64,000 bases of DNA from Mesobacillus foraminis (GTDB lineage Bacteria > Bacillota > Bacilli > Bacillales > Cytobacillaceae), in NCBI RefSeq assembly GCF_004340465.1, contig NZ_SLVV01000018.1, forward strand, positions 1-64,000, written 5' to 3'. How positions within the stretch are numbered: position 1 is the first letter of the stretch; every line of letters begins with the position of its first letter. Shown here one piece after another: positions 1 to 12,100 of the stretch. A program made the position numbers and the translations under genes. The notes beneath the pieces are model-generated. The model saw nothing but the letters and a program-made list of their open reading frames with translations. It was not told the DNA's origin and ran no database searches.

Positions 1-3000
1 GCGGTGCCGTGTAGCCTTCACTCGCTGGCCGTGAACTTGATGGCTTGGGAAGGGCCTTTTTGTCGATCTTTCCATTCGGCGTCAGCGGGAAGGTAACCAC
101 CTCCACAAAATAGGAAGGGATCATATAGTCAGGCAAAGCCTCTTTTAAATGCCGCCTGATTGTCGGGATATCCCACTCTCCCTTTGTAATAAGATAGGCA
201 CAGAGGTAGGATTGACCATTTTCATCCCTGTTCGCCACCACCGTTGCGTCAACAACAGAATTGAATGACAACAGCCTATTTTCAACTTCTCCCAGTTCAA
301 TCCGGTGCCCCCGGATCTTCACCTGCTGGTCAATCCTTCCCAGGTATTCCAGGTTCCCATCCGGCAGCCAGCGCACAAGGTCTCCTGTCTTATAAATCAC
401 ATCTCCCGGCACGAAAGGATTATCTACGAAACGCTCGTTATTCAGGTCTGGAAGGTTCAGGTACCCGAGGGAAACCCCGGCTCCACCGATGGCCAGTTCG
501 CCCGGGATCCCTTCCGGCTGAAGCTGGTCACTCGGATTTAGCACATATGCCGACGTATTGGAGATCGGCTTTCCGATCGGCACAGTATGGAAGTCATCAA
601 CAGACGCGGTAACAGGGCAGGCGGTGGCAAACACCGTGGTTTCGGTGGGCCCGTAGACGTGTATTAACCGGCCCTCCCCCATCGCCCGATAGGCTCTCCT
701 CACATGTTTCACTGATACCATCTCGCCGCCAAAGAGCAGTTTCCGCAGCCCTTTCAGGCTCTCAAGGTCCACATCCACAAGGGTGTTGAACAGGGCGGTC
801 GTCATGAATGAGACCGTAACCTGTTCTTCCCGGATCAGGCGCGATAGCCGGACGGCGTCCGTGACTGTGTCCTTCGGAACCAACACCAGACGCGCCCCAT
901 GTAGGAGGGCTGCATAGATGTCGAAGGTCGACCCGTCAAATGCATAGTTGGACAGCTGGAGGAACCGGTCGGTCTCTTCCACTTCCAGGTAGCCGTTGTT
1001 GATGATGGTCCGGATCACGTTCCGGTGGGTGGTCAGGTTTCCCTTTGGCATGCCCGTGGAGCCGGAAGTATAGACAACATAGGCCAGGTCTTCCGGCCCT
1101 GAGCTCCTGCCGGGATTCGAGGAGTTCCTTTCCAGCAAGGCTTCCTCGACTGTCAGCACCTTCCCGCCAAAGGTGCCCGGAAGGCTGCCTCCCTGAAGGA
1201 GCACCAGCTGGGTCCCACTGTCCTCGACCATGTATTGGATCCTCTCGGCCGGGTATCCTGGATCAATCGGCAAGTAAGCTGCACCGGCCTTAAGAATGCC
1301 CAGCATGCTGGCAATCATCCCGAAGGACCGCTCCGCCATGAGCCCGACGGTCTGTCCCCTCTTTACCCCATGTTTTAGGAGGCTACGAGCGATCCGGTTG
1401 GCCTTTCCGTTAAGCTCCCCATATGTCAGGTTCTTGTGATCGAAAACCAGTGCAATCTTTTCAGGTTTATCTGCTGCCTGCCTTTCAAACAATCCCTGGA
1501 GGGTTTGTTCTCTCGGATATTCCTTAATAGTATGGTTCTTTTGAAGCAGCTGTTGTTTTTCTCTGTCTGTCAGCAGTTCGATGTCAGCCAACAGGCTATC
1601 TGGATGGCTGGCTATCTGATTCAGGATGTGGATATAATGCCTAGCCATTGTTTCAACAGTCGATTTTTTAAAAAGACTCGTTTTATATTCAACTGTAAAT
1701 TGGAGTGTTTCCTTTTCTGCAAATGCCCAAGTCATGTCAAACTTGGAGCTGGTCCAGTTCCATTTAAAGGGCTCGATTTGCAGTCCTGGTATTTCGATCG
1801 GGGTATCAATATTCTGCAAGGTAAACATCGTATCGAATAATGGGTTCCTGTCCATAGTTCTTGAAAAATCCAGGTGTTCTAGGATTTCTTCAATAGGAAG
1901 GTCGGCATTTTCAAAAGCATTCAATACCTCAAGTTTGACTTTGGTCACAAATTCCTGAAAGGACTGATTCCCCACAGAGTGGTTCCGAATCACCAGGGAA
2001 TTGACAAACATTCCCACTACGGGTTCTAATTCTGCATGCGGTCTCCCAGCTACTGGCGTCCCGATCAAGATATCATCTTGGTTGGTATATTTGGACAGAA
2101 GTACATGGTAAGCAGCTAAAAGAACCATATACAATGTGGTCCCGTCACCCGTGAGGAACGTATCCTTCAGTTTTGCAAAATCATCCGTTGCCAATTCAAA
2201 GCTTGACGTTTTCCCCTCAAAGCTTTGTACCTTTGGCCTTTTATAATCCGTGGGTAGGTCCAATGCCGGAAGTTCTCCCGAAAGGCGGTCAAGCCAGTAA
2301 GTTTTTTGCTCTTCCAGCCGCTCCTGCATGGCTGTTTCAAGTTGCCAGCATACGTAATCTTTGTATTGAACAGCCAACTCAGGAAGCCTCTTCCCTTGGT
2401 ACATTTGCGAAAGGTTTTCTAAAAGCACACCGGCTGAAATCCCATCGGATATGATGTGATGCATATCCAACATCAAGATGAAGCGGTTTTCCTCCAGTTT
2501 TACAAGTTGGGCCCGGAATAGGGGCGCACAGCTTAAATCAAAAGGCTGTATGAAGGAAGTGATCAGTTCTTGTAATTCTCCTTCTCCGACCTGTGTAAAA
2601 TCCATGCTCCATCCAACTTCAGTATGAACTTTCTGAGTAAGTTCCTGTTTCTCCAAGTGGAAGGAAGTCCGCAGGGATTCATGCCGGTTTACAAGGGACT
2701 TTAATGCAGACTCCAATAGGTTGGCGTCCAAGTCCCCTTTTATCTCCATAACGATTGGCATGTTATAGTGGACCTCGGATTCTGTCCCTTCCAGCATGTT
2801 TACAGCGTACATTCTCCTTTGGGCGGATGATACCGGATAGAACGGTTTTTCTTCCACTGGATGAATGGCCTCATACTGCATTTCCTTGGATTGAGAAACG
2901 AGTCTGGTCATCTTCTCGAGAGTCGCAGAAGTGAAGATGTCCCGCAAAGAGACCTCTTTGTTAAATTCCTTTTGGATTCTATGGGACAGGACGGATGCTT

Positions 3001-6000
3001 TTAAGGAGTGGCCGCCTAATTGGAAAAAATTATCCTGACGGCTGACTGTTTCCACGCCCAGAAGCTCTTTCCAAATGTCCGCCATTTTGATTTCCAGCCC
3101 TTCAGGCTGTTCGTGTCTCGCCTCGGGTCCCCTGTGGCCAAGTGGCTGTGGCAGTGCCCCCTTGTCAACCTTCCCATTTGGAGTCAATGGCAGCCTATCC
3201 ATTCTGACGAAGCTTGAGGGCACCATATATTCAGGCAATTTCTCTTTGAGGTCCCTCAATATATCCTGTTCGGACCATTCTGCGTCTGCCACCACATAGG
3301 CACATAAGAAAGCCCCGTATTGGTTACTGCTGGACATGGTCACGACTGCATTTTGGATGTCGGAGTTTTCAAGGATCCTTGCTTCAATCTCCCCTAGCTC
3401 GATCCTGTGCCCGCGTAGTTTAATCTGATCATCCATTCTCCCAAGGTACTCGATGTTCCCGTCAGGCAACCAGCGCACCCAGTCACCTGTCCTGTACAAT
3501 GTTCCGGTCCCCAAGGGATCTTCCACAAACCGCTCGGATGTTAGTTCCGGAAGATTCAGGTACCCTTTCCCTACGCCTTCACCTCCGATGCATAATTCAC
3601 CAGGAACCCCGATAGGCTGAAGCTGCAATTTCTGGTTCATTACATATAGACGGGTGTTATTGAGAGGCTTCCCGATTGGAATGGTTTCTCCCACTGCAGA
3701 ATCGACGGCATAAGTTGCTGCGAACACGGTCGTCTCTGTAGGGCCATAACCATTAATCAGCCTATGTTCACCAAGGTAATCGAAGGCTTTCCTTACATGT
3801 CTGGCGGAGGCCTTCTCCCCACCGAAAAGTATCTTTCTCATGCCCTTCAAACAGGAAATTTCTAGGTCCACAAGTGCATTGAAGAGCGCCGCTGTCATGA
3901 AGGAGACCGAGATGTTCTCATTCTGGATATATTCAGCCAATGCCTTGATATCAAGCGCTATGTCCTTCTGGATCAGTACAAGGGTGGCCCCGTTTAGTAG
4001 GGCGCTGTAAATATCAAATACCGATCCATCGAAGGCATAATTTGAAAGCTGCAAGATCCGGTCCGTATCCAAGATCTCAATATAGCCGTTGTTGATGATG
4101 GTCTTAATGACATTTTGATGCGACGTTAGATTCCCTTTTGGTTTACCGGTCGATCCTGACGTGTAGATGATATAGGCTACATCTCCTGGCTCATTTATTT
4201 TCGGAAGGTTTTGCCTGGCTTCTCCAGCCCACTCTCGGTCCCTCATGACCAGTACTTGTCCTAAATATCCTTCCGGGACCAATGGCTCGTCCTGGGCCAA
4301 TAAGATTTCGGCTTGGCTGTCTTTGAGCATGAAATGAATCCGTTCAGAAGGGTAACCTGGATCAATCGGGACGTATGTCCCTCCCGCTTTCAGGATGCCG
4401 AGCATGGCCACAATCATCTCAGGCGACCGTTCCATGAGGAGCCCGACAGTTTGGCATCGGTTCACCCCTTTTTTCTGCAGTCTCCAGGCAACTTGGTTTG
4501 CCTTTTCATTCAACTCTTGGTAAGTCAACAGCCGTGTTCCCATTGAGATGGCGATATGATTGGGGGTCACTGCTGCCCTTTCCTCAAAGATTTCGTGAAT
4601 CGCTTTTGATCTCGGATAGTTTTTCTTTTTTCCACTGAAGTCCAACAGGATGCTGGCTTCTTCCCTGCTAACCAGCTGGATATCGGAAATTTGGATTTCC
4701 GGAGTGCTGACGATTTGCAGGAGAACATGTTGGAAGTGGCTTTGCATCCGATGAATTGTTTCCTTTTTGAAAAGAGCAGTGCTGAATTCGACTGAGATGG
4801 TAAGGTCTTGGTCCTCTATCACGATCCAATTCAGGTCAAACTTGGCATTTTTCCAGTTCCAGGAATATGGCTGAATATGCAGCCCGGGAATCTCAAGCTC
4901 TGTGGAGTCCATATTCTGAAAGGTGAGCATGGTGTCAAACAGGATGTTTCGGTTCAAGGAACGGTTGCCACCTGCAAGGTCCTCAATGGGATAATCCGAA
5001 TGTTCAAAGGATTGCAGGACCATCTGTTTCACGTCGTTCAAAAACTCCGTGAAGGTCCATCCGTCATGAGAGTAGTTCCTCAACGGGATGGTATGGGCAA
5101 ACATTCCGACCATCCCTTCAGTGTCAGCATGGGACCGGCCGGCGACCGCTGTGCCAATGGCAATGTCTTTCTGCCCCGTATACTTTGACAGGAGGATATG
5201 GTATGCCGCTAAAAAGGTCATGAACATTGTAGCTCCGTGTTCCGCTGAGAAGTTTTTCAGCTTCATCTGCAAGTCTGGAGACACCTTAAAGCTGCTGATA
5301 TCGCCCCTATGGTCGCTTTCGACCGGTCTGGCGTAATCGGTCGGGATATCAAGCACAGGCATTTCCTTTTGAAGAATGTCTGTCCAGAAAGCTTTTTGCT
5401 TCTGCAGGCGCTCTTTTTGGGCCCGACTATCCATCCAAACGGCATAATCTCTAAATTGAAGCGTCTTTTCCGGAAGCTTGTTCCCCATATAAAGGTCGGC
5501 CAGTTCCTGCATGAGGATGCTCATTGAGATTCCGTCGGTTATGATATGGTGCAGGTCGACCATGAGCAAGTGGCGTTGGCTTCCGAGTCTGACGACGCGC
5601 GCCCTGATCAAAGGGGCTTCCGTGATATCGAAGGGGCGGATAAACTCGTCTATGGCCTGTTCCGCCTCATTTTCGGTACACTCCATGATCTCCAGGGTGA
5701 ATTTGGTCATTTCATGCACTTGCTGCACAATTTCCCCTTCTATTGAAATGATAGATGTCCGAAGTGAATCATGTCTGTGGATCAGTGATGTAAAAGCATA
5801 TTCCAACTGTTGCAAGTCCAGGTTGCCGCTAACCTCAAACACGGAAGGAACGTTATAGCTCGTATTTTTCTTATGATCCAGAAGCTGTTCTGCCAAATAA
5901 ATTCTTCTTTGGGAGGATGTTGCTGGGTAGTAATCCCTTAGCCCGGAGGACGGAATCCGGTCAAATGTGCCTTTTTCTGTGGCCTGTATGTAATCAGCCA

Positions 6001-9000
6001 ACTCCTTAACGCTTGGGCAGGAAAAGACTGCTTTGAGCGGCAGCTCGACTTTCAACTCTTTATGCAGACGGGAAGTGAGCTGTGTGGCCTTGAGAGAATG
6101 GCCGCCGAGTTCGAAAAAGTTATCTTCCATGCCCACCCTGTAGACCCCGAGTATATCCTTCCAGATTTCTGCTATTATTCTTTCTGTCTCGGTTACTGGA
6201 TCTGATTCCCCACGGACCCCCACCCTTTTCCTAGGGACAGGAAGGGCCATCTTATCGACCTTCCCATTAGTGGTCAGGGGGAGTTCTTCCAGGTGCACAA
6301 AGGTGGCGGGGATCATGAAGTCTGGGATTTTTTCCTGCAAAAAGCCCTTTAATGCCAATGTTTCGGCTTTATAGTCAGACACATAATAGGCACAAAGGTA
6401 AGATGCAAGGGGCCCTTCCTCCCTTAGAGTTACTACACAGTTTTGGATGCCGGGGTATTCCGCCAGCCTTTGCTCGATTTCGCTCAGTTCGATCCTGTGC
6501 CCGCGGAGTTTGACCTGCTGGTCCATCCTTCCCACATATTCCAGCATCCCATTTGGGAGCCAGCGCACCAGGTCGCCTGTTTTATAGACCTTACCTTCAC
6601 CGAATGGATTGTCCACAAAGTACTTGTCTGTCAGTTCACGATGGTTCAGGTACCCTTTGCCGACACCATCCCCGCCTATGTATAATTCCCCGGGCACACC
6701 AATCGGGAGGAGACCGCCGGAGCGGCCGACAACATAGAGCAAGGTATTGTTCATAGGGCGGCCGATGGGAATGTTGTTTAAGTGCTTTACTTTATGGTCT
6801 GCTTCGTATGTAACCGCGAATACGGTGGTTTCAGTCGGGCCGTATCCATTGATGACTCGGTTGTCTCCCAGGTGCTTGACGGCTTTACGGACATGGTGAA
6901 CAGAGGCTTTCTCGCCGCCAATCAGGACTTTCCTAAGGTTTCTTAAACACGAAATCTCTTCATCGACAATCAAGTTGAACAGGGCCGTGGTCATAAAGGA
7001 GACCGTGATGCTCTCTTCCTTCATTAACCTGGCGATTTCCTTGAGATCGCTTGTCGCCTCATTCGGGGCGATCACGAGTCGGGCCCCATTCAGCAAGGCG
7101 CTGTAGATATCGAACACCGACCCATCAAAAGCATAGTTCGCCAGCTGTAGGAGCGTGTCATCAGGCGTGATTTCAATGAATCCATTGTTTTTTACCGTCT
7201 TGATGACGTTCCGGTGAGAAATCTGGCAGCCTTTTGGCTTTCCGGTAGTGCCGGACGTGTAGATGATATAAGCTGTGTCACTCGGTTTATTCACCTTGGA
7301 AAGGTTACCATCCCCTTCCTGTGTCCAACCGTCCTCTTCTAAGACAAGGGTTTGGCCTTTGAAGTGGGCAGGCACTAGCCTCCTTTCCCCAACGACCATA
7401 TGCCCGGCGCCGCTATCCTCGACCATGAAGCGAACCCGATCCGCAGGGTATGAAGGATCGATGGGCACATAGACGCCCCCAGCCTTTAAGATACCAAGGA
7501 TGCCAAGGATCATTTCCGCTGAGCGCTCGATCAGTAGGGCGACCGTCTTTCCTTGTGAGACCCCCAACTTTTCTAGACTTCTTGCTATCTGGTTGGCCTT
7601 CTCATTCACTTCTCTATAGGTCATGGTACGGTCACGGAATACAATGGCTATCTCGTCAGGAAAGTTTCTCGCCTGTTCCTCGAATAATTCTGGGAGCACT
7701 TTATCCTGCGGATAATCCTCGCTGGTCTGGTTCCAACTCTCAAGTATTTGCATTTCCTCCTCAGTGACGAGATGGACGTTTCCGATGGAGGTAAAAGGGG
7801 ATTCCACTGCAACCTCGGCCAATTTCTGGAGGTAAACTGGCAGCCTGTTTAATAGTTCCTTAGGAATGGCCGCGCCGTTGTAAGTAATTTTACCGTTTAA
7901 TTCTTCGCCTGAATGAAGCTGGACAACCAGGTCGTAGTTCGTCTGTTCAAACGCCTGAACTCCGGTTATCCTGAACCCCAGTCCGGGATTTCCGTCTAAC
8001 CCAGCCGGGTCCATAGGATAGTTTTCAAATACAAAAAGGTGATCGAAGACAGGGCCACCTTCCGGATTCGCTGACTGTATGTCAGCTAGGGAAACAAAGT
8101 CATGGTACTTAGCCTCCAATGATTCTTGCTGAACTCGATCGATCACCTCGGCAATCGTCTCTTTGCCAGATGCTGAAATCCTTACAGGGATGGTGTTTAT
8201 GAACAGCCCGGCAATCTTTTCGACCCCAGGGATATCGGATGGCCTGCCGGACACCACTGACCCAAAGACAACATCGCCCTTGTCATTCAATATCTGGAGG
8301 AGGAGCCCCCAAAGGGTCTGGCAAACGGCGTTTAGTGTCACATGCCGCGACATTGCCAGATTTTCCAGCTTCCTGGTGATCACCGGATTTAAGCTGAAAT
8401 GAAGTTCTTCCCTCCTAAATGCTCCTGGCAGGTTGGATTGTTTATAAGGAATCCCGGAAAGACCCTCGTAACCATCCAGGTAATCGGCCCAGAATCTCTT
8501 TGCCACTTCTTCATTCTGTTGGTCCAGCCACCGTATATAGGCACTGAATTGGTTGGATTTTTGGATTGAGCCCCGGTGCCCGCACTGAAGTTCTGTATAC
8601 TTCCCAAAAAGGTCCTTGAGCAATAGCCCGATGCTCCACCCGTCCAATATAATATGGTGGAAACTGAACAGGATTTGATATGCATCGCTGCCGTACCGTA
8701 TGACGGTCAACCGGAAAAGGAGATCCCGGGAAAGATCGAATCCCCTTTCCCGGTCCTCACGCTTGAGATTTTCAATGAATGGATGCTTGTCCTCCTCGTT
8801 TAGAAAGGATATGTCCTCCATCCGGACGGAAGCTTTTCTGCTTTTAAGGACAAGCTGTGTGGGTTCCTTTACTTTTGAGTAAAGGAAGACCGTCCGCAAA
8901 ACATCATGTTTTCCAATGATCCAGTTTAATGCGGCCTCAAGATTTTCCACATCAAGCTTTCCTTCTATTGCCAACGTCATCTGCTCGAAGTAGGCATGGT

Positions 9001-9088
9001 CCTTTGGATGATTTAAACCATGAAATAGGATTCCATGCTGCATCGGAGACAAACGGTATAGGTCTTTTACATTCTTTTTATTAAACAC
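1..9088 (-). CDS. Non-ribosomal peptide synthetase, three modules visible (C-A-T)x3, 3' end cut by window edge
   Basis: Third protein of the assembly line, adding residues five to seven. The start is GTG at 9088, about nine bases after a GGGGG ribosome binding site and 27 bases past the stop of the preceding synthetase. Seen in order: C (residues ~10-430, opening LSPMQHGILFHG), A (~445-950), T (Ser ~996 in LGGHSLKA), C (~1045-1480), A (~1490-1990), T (Ser ~2026), C (~2080-2510), A (~2520-3010 with its NGKID motif), then the edge. My hand-read specificity codes are DGFFLGGVFK for the first two A domains and DGFFLGVVFK for the third. The last is one residue from a published Ile code; the first two look branched-chain aliphatic. 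The first C domain should accept a D-residue, because the upstream protein ends in an epimerase. The reading frame was checked at both carrier motifs and near the left edge and stays open. No thioesterase is visible. Confidence 0.93.
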   Translation of the reverse strand, partial: MFNKKNVKDLYRLSPMQHGILFHGLNHPKDHAYFEQMTLAIEGKLDVENLEAALNWIIGKHDVLRTVFLYSKVKEPTQLVLKSRKASVRMEDISFLNEEDKHPFIENLKREDRERGFDLSRDLLFRLTVIRYGSDAYQILFSFHHIILDGWSIGLLLKDLFGKYTELQCGHRGSIQKSNQFSAYIRWLDQQNEEVAKRFWADYLDGYEGLSGIPYKQSNLPGAFRREELHFSLNPVITRKLENLAMSRHVTLNAVCQTLWGLLLQILNDKGDVVFGSVVSGRPSDIPGVEKIAGLFINTIPVRISASGKETIAEVIDRVQQESLEAKYHDFVSLADIQSANPEGGPVFDHLFVFENYPMDPAGLDGNPGLGFRITGVQAFEQTNYDLVVQLHSGEELNGKITYNGAAIPKELLNRLPVYLQKLAEVAVESPFTSIGNVHLVTEEEMQILESWNQTSEDYPQDKVLPELFEEQARNFPDEIAIVFRDRTMTYREVNEKANQIARSLEKLGVSQGKTVALLIERSAEMILGILGILKAGGVYVPIDPSYPADRVRFMVEDSGAGHMVVGERRLVPAHFKGQTLVLEEDGWTQEGDGNLSKVNKPSDTAYIIYTSGTTGKPKGCQISHRNVIKTVKNNGFIEITPDDTLLQLANYAFDGSVFDIYSALLNGARLVIAPNEATSDLKEIARLMKEESITVSFMTTALFNLIVDEEISCLRNLRKVLIGGEKASVHHVRKAVKHLGDNRVINGYGPTETTVFAVTYEADHKVKHLNNIPIGRPMNNTLLYVVGRSGGLLPIGVPGELYIGGDGVGKGYLNHRELTDKYFVDNPFGEGKVYKTGDLVRWLPNGMLEYVGRMDQQVKLRGHRIELSEIEQRLAEYPGIQNCVVTLREEGPLASYLCAYYVSDYKAETLALKGFLQEKIPDFMIPATFVHLEELPLTTNGKVDKMALPVPRKRVGVRGESDPVTETERIIAEIWKDILGVYRVGMEDNFFELGGHSLKATQLTSRLHKELKVELPLKAVFSCPSVKELADYIQATEKGTFDRIPSSGLRDYYPATSSQRRIYLAEQLLDHKKNTSYNVPSVFEVSGNLDLQQLEYAFTSLIHRHDSLRTSIISIEGEIVQQVHEMTKFTLEIMECTENEAEQAIDEFIRPFDITEAPLIRARVVRLGSQRHLLMVDLHHIITDGISMSILMQELADLYMGNKLPEKTLQFRDYAVWMDSRAQKERLQKQKAFWTDILQKEMPVLDIPTDYARPVESDHRGDISSFKVSPDLQMKLKNFSAEHGATMFMTFLAAYHILLSKYTGQKDIAIGTAVAGRSHADTEGMVGMFAHTIPLRNYSHDGWTFTEFLNDVKQMVLQSFEHSDYPIEDLAGGNRSLNRNILFDTMLTFQNMDSTELEIPGLHIQPYSWNWKNAKFDLNWIVIEDQDLTISVEFSTALFKKETIHRMQSHFQHVLLQIVSTPEIQISDIQLVSREEASILLDFSGKKKNYPRSKAIHEIFEERAAVTPNHIAISMGTRLLTYQELNEKANQVAWRLQKKGVNRCQTVGLLMERSPEMIVAMLGILKAGGTYVPIDPGYPSERIHFMLKDSQAEILLAQDEPLVPEGYLGQVLVMRDREWAGEARQNLPKINEPGDVAYIIYTSGSTGKPKGNLTSHQNVIKTIINNGYIEILDTDRILQLSNYAFDGSVFDIYSALLNGATLVLIQKDIALDIKALAEYIQNENISVSFMTAALFNALVDLEISCLKGMRKILFGGEKASARHVRKAFDYLGEHRLINGYGPTETTVFAATYAVDSAVGETIPIGKPLNNTRLYVMNQKLQLQPIGVPGELCIGGEGVGKGYLNLPELTSERFVEDPLGTGTLYRTGDWVRWLPDGNIEYLGRMDDQIKLRGHRIELGEIEARILENSDIQNAVVTMSSSNQYGAFLCAYVVADAEWSEQDILRDLKEKLPEYMVPSSFVRMDRLPLTPNGKVDKGALPQPLGHRGPEARHEQPEGLEIKMADIWKELLGVETVSRQDNFFQLGGHSLKASVLSHRIQKEFNKEVSLRDIFTSATLEKMTRLVSQSKEMQYEAIHPVEEKPFYPVSSAQRRMYAVNMLEGTESEVHYNMPIVMEIKGDLDANLLESALKSLVNRHESLRTSFHLEKQELTQKVHTEVGWSMDFTQVGEGELQELITSFIQPFDLSCAPLFRAQLVKLEENRFILMLDMHHIISDGISAGVLLENLSQMYQGKRLPELAVQYKDYVCWQLETAMQERLEEQKTYWLDRLSGELPALDLPTDYKRPKVQSFEGKTSSFELATDDFAKLKDTFLTGDGTTLYMVLLAAYHVLLSKYTNQDDILIGTPVAGRPHAELEPVVGMFVNSLVIRNHSVGNQSFQEFVTKVKLEVLNAFENADLPIEEILEHLDFSRTMDRNPLFDTMFTLQNIDTPIEIPGLQIEPFKWNWTSSKFDMTWAFAEKETLQFTVEYKTSLFKKSTVETMARHYIHILNQIASHPDSLLADIELLTDREKQQLLQKNHTIKEYPREQTLQGLFERQAADKPEKIALVFDHKNLTYGELNGKANRIARSLLKHGVKRGQTVGLMAERSFGMIASMLGILKAGAAYLPIDPGYPAERIQYMVEDSGTQLVLLQGGSLPGTFGGKVLTVEEALLERNSSNPGRSSGPEDLAYVVYTSGSTGMPKGNLTTHRNVIRTIINNGYLEVEETDRFLQLSNYAFDGSTFDIYAALLHGARLVLVPKDTVTDAVRLSRLIREEQVTVSFMTTALFNTLVDVDLESLKGLRKLLFGGEMVSVKHVRRAYRAMGEGRLIHVYGPTETTVFATACPVTASVDDFHTVPIGKPISNTSAYVLNPSDQLQPEGIPGELAIGGAGVSLGYLNLPDLNNERFVDNPFVPGDVIYKTGDLVRWLPDGNLEYLGRIDQQVKIRGHRIELGEVENRLLSFNSVVDATVVANRDENGQSYLCAYLITKGEWDIPTIRRHLKEALPDYMIPSYFVEVVTFPLTPNGKIDKKALPKPSSSRPASEGYTAP

Positions 9089-9115
9089 ACCCAGCAACCC
9101 CCAATCTAATGTGAT

Positions 9116-12100
9116 TTAACCTTTCTCCTCAAAAGCCTCAAAAATGTCTTCTAAATCACTTGTAGTCAAGTTGGTCATGCTGAAGTCACTCGGAGTCTTT
9201 TCGGTTTCTTCCTGGCTTTCACAATGCTTGATCAATATGGAAAGGTAATGTAGGAAACGTTCCCCGAGGGATCTGATGTTGCTTTTATTGAAGCTCCTCT
9301 GGTCAAAAAGAAATATCAACCTCAGCTGCCGTCCTGATACATAGCTGTTTATCTGGACAGGGTACTGATTCTCATTGCTGAGACTGATTTGCTGCCCGAT
9401 AGGCATGCTGAACAAATTGTCATCGTTGAACTGTCCTAAATAGTTAAAGCTGATTTCCGGTTTTTGGTTAAATGTGATTCCCGTGTCGGGGACGAGATAC
9501 TTGAGAACCCCATATCCCACACCTTTATTTGGTATATTGCGCAGGGTTTCTTTAACCTCCTTGATCACGGAGGAAGGAAGATCTGTCTCCAGTTCAAGCA
9601 CCACTGGGAACATGCTTGTGAACCACCCTACGGTCCTGCTCAGATTCGCTTTCTCCACCACGTCTTCCCGCCCGTGGCCTTCCAAGGTTACTGCCATGGT
9701 ACCTTTCCCGGTCCACTCTTTGCACGCAAGGGCAAGGGCAGCAAGCAAAAGGTCATTTATTTCGGTCCGGTACGCCCTGTGAGCGCTTGTTAACAGCACT
9801 TCCGTTTCGGCTTCCCCAAGGTAAAACTCCGTGGATTGGGTATTCCCGTAGAGAGGAACCCTCGCAGGCATCCTGTCTTTAGGGAGTGGAGGGACGTTTT
9901 TGGATTCCACATTCCGCCAATAAGGAATCTCCTTTTTCAGTTTCTGGCTTCCTGCATATTGCTGCAGTCCCTCTGCCCACGACTGGTATGAAGTGGTTTT
10001 GGCTGGGAGGGATGATCCGCCTTCATCATAAAAATGGGCAAAATCCTCCAAGATGATCCGCCAGGAAACTCCGTCCACCACAAGATGGTGAATGACGATC
10101 AGTAGGTAACTTCCTTCGTCGGCATGGAAGATCCCAAGTCTCATTAGCGGTCCCTCTGAGAGCTTAAGACTGCCTTGTATCCGTGTCGCTTCCTTCTCTA
10201 TCAAGGACCTTGAATTCTCTTTTCCATAAAGGTCCAGTACTTCAATCGTGAAATCCACGCCTTCCAGTCCCCGGTTATACTGTAAGCAGCCATCCGTTGA
10301 GAAGACCATACGAAGGGCATCATGATGCTCACAGATCTTTTGGAAGCAACTCCTCACAGAAATTGGGTCCCATCGATCTTTCCTCAATAGCATTATGGAT
10401 TGATTGAAATGTCCTGCTTCCTGATACTGCTGGGAGAAAAACCATTTCTGCACTGGGGTGATGGGAACGGGTCCCTCAACCAATCCCTGCTCCTCATCAG
10501 CCTGGCTGGACTGTAAAAAGGGGATTAAATGGGATATGGAAGGATTCTTGAACAAGTCCTTCATATCGAACTTCAGCCTTAATTCAGAGAGCCTGGCCGC
10601 AATCTGTATGGCCTTGATCGAATCTCCACCAAGTTCGAAGAAATTATCGTTAAGGCCGATCTCCTCAACCCGTAGGACCTCCTGCCAAACATTGGCCATT
10701 GTTTTTTCCAAATGGGTTTGTGGAGCTTTATAATTTTCTTGGCTTTTCCTTGCTTTCGGTTCAGGCAGTGCTGATAAATCTAGCTTTCCGTTTGATGTAA
10801 GCGGAAGGGTATCCAGTTCCACAAAATAAGCAGGTATCATATATTCCGGCAGTGTACTTAATAAATGTGCCCTCAGTCCCGAAATGGTCCATTCTTTGTT
10901 TGGCACCAGATATGCACAGAGATACAGGGTCCCTTCTTCACTTTTCCTTGCGGACACAACCGCTTCCTTGATGGAAGGATGGGCGTTCAAATGGGCTTCA
11001 ACCTCTCCCAGTTCAATCCGGTAGCCTCTAATTTTGACCTGTGAATCCATCCGCCCTAAATATTCCAGCTGGCCGTCCGGAAGCCACTTTGCAAGATCTC
11101 CTGTGCGGTACATTCTCTGGCCAGTTTCAAACGGGTCTTCCGTGAATTTCTGGCGTGTCATCCCTTCAAGGTTCAGATAGCCTCTTGCCACCCCTGTCCC
11201 TGAGATGTACAATTCGCCTGGCACCCCTGGAGGCAAGAGTTGCATCTGCTTATTAAGAACGTACGCTTTGGTGTTTGGCAAAGGAACTCCTATATTGCTG
11301 ATGTTGGATGTTTCCTCAGGATTCATCACTTTATAGGTGGCATAAATGGCCGTTTCCGTCGGTCCATACATATTGATCAGCTGTGTGTCAGGATAAATCT
11401 GTCTCCACTGCTCCAGCTGGCTTGGATATAAAGCTTCTCCGGCCAGCATGATTTTTCTGATCCTCAAGTTGTAGGAATTTCTGTTTAGCTCTGCAGACAA
11501 TGGAACAAAGGAGGACGGTGTCTGACACATGATTGTCGCTTGTTCCTTATCCATGATACTCAGGAGCTTTTCTGGGCTCCTGCTGTCCATTTGTGACACA
11601 ACAACCAGTCTTCCTCCTGACAGCAGGGAACCGAAGATTTCCCAGACCGAGACGTCGAAACAATAGGAATGGAAGAAGATCCATGTATCCTTCTCCTCGA
11701 AATCGAACACAGCGTTTTGATTGAGGAAAAGGCGTGCAGCGTTCCTGTGTTCCACCATTACGCCTTTTGGCTTACCTGTGGAACCGGAAGTGTAAATGAG
11801 ATACGACAGATCTTCCGCGGTTGCCATTTCACCAAGGTTATGGGTTTCAAGTGACGAAATTAAGGGATCATCCATTCCCAGTACGCTCCCTTTAAACTGT
11901 GCAGGAACCAATGAAAAATCTTCGACGATCAGCATTTTCGTCATGCTGTCGTGTAGCATGTACTGTATCCTATCATCAGGGAAACCAGGATCAATCGGCA
12001 TATAGGCAGCCCCAGCTTTAAGAACACCGAGGATGGCCACAACCATGTCAATCGACTTTTCGAATAACAATCCAACAATTTGATTATTCTCAATCCCTTT

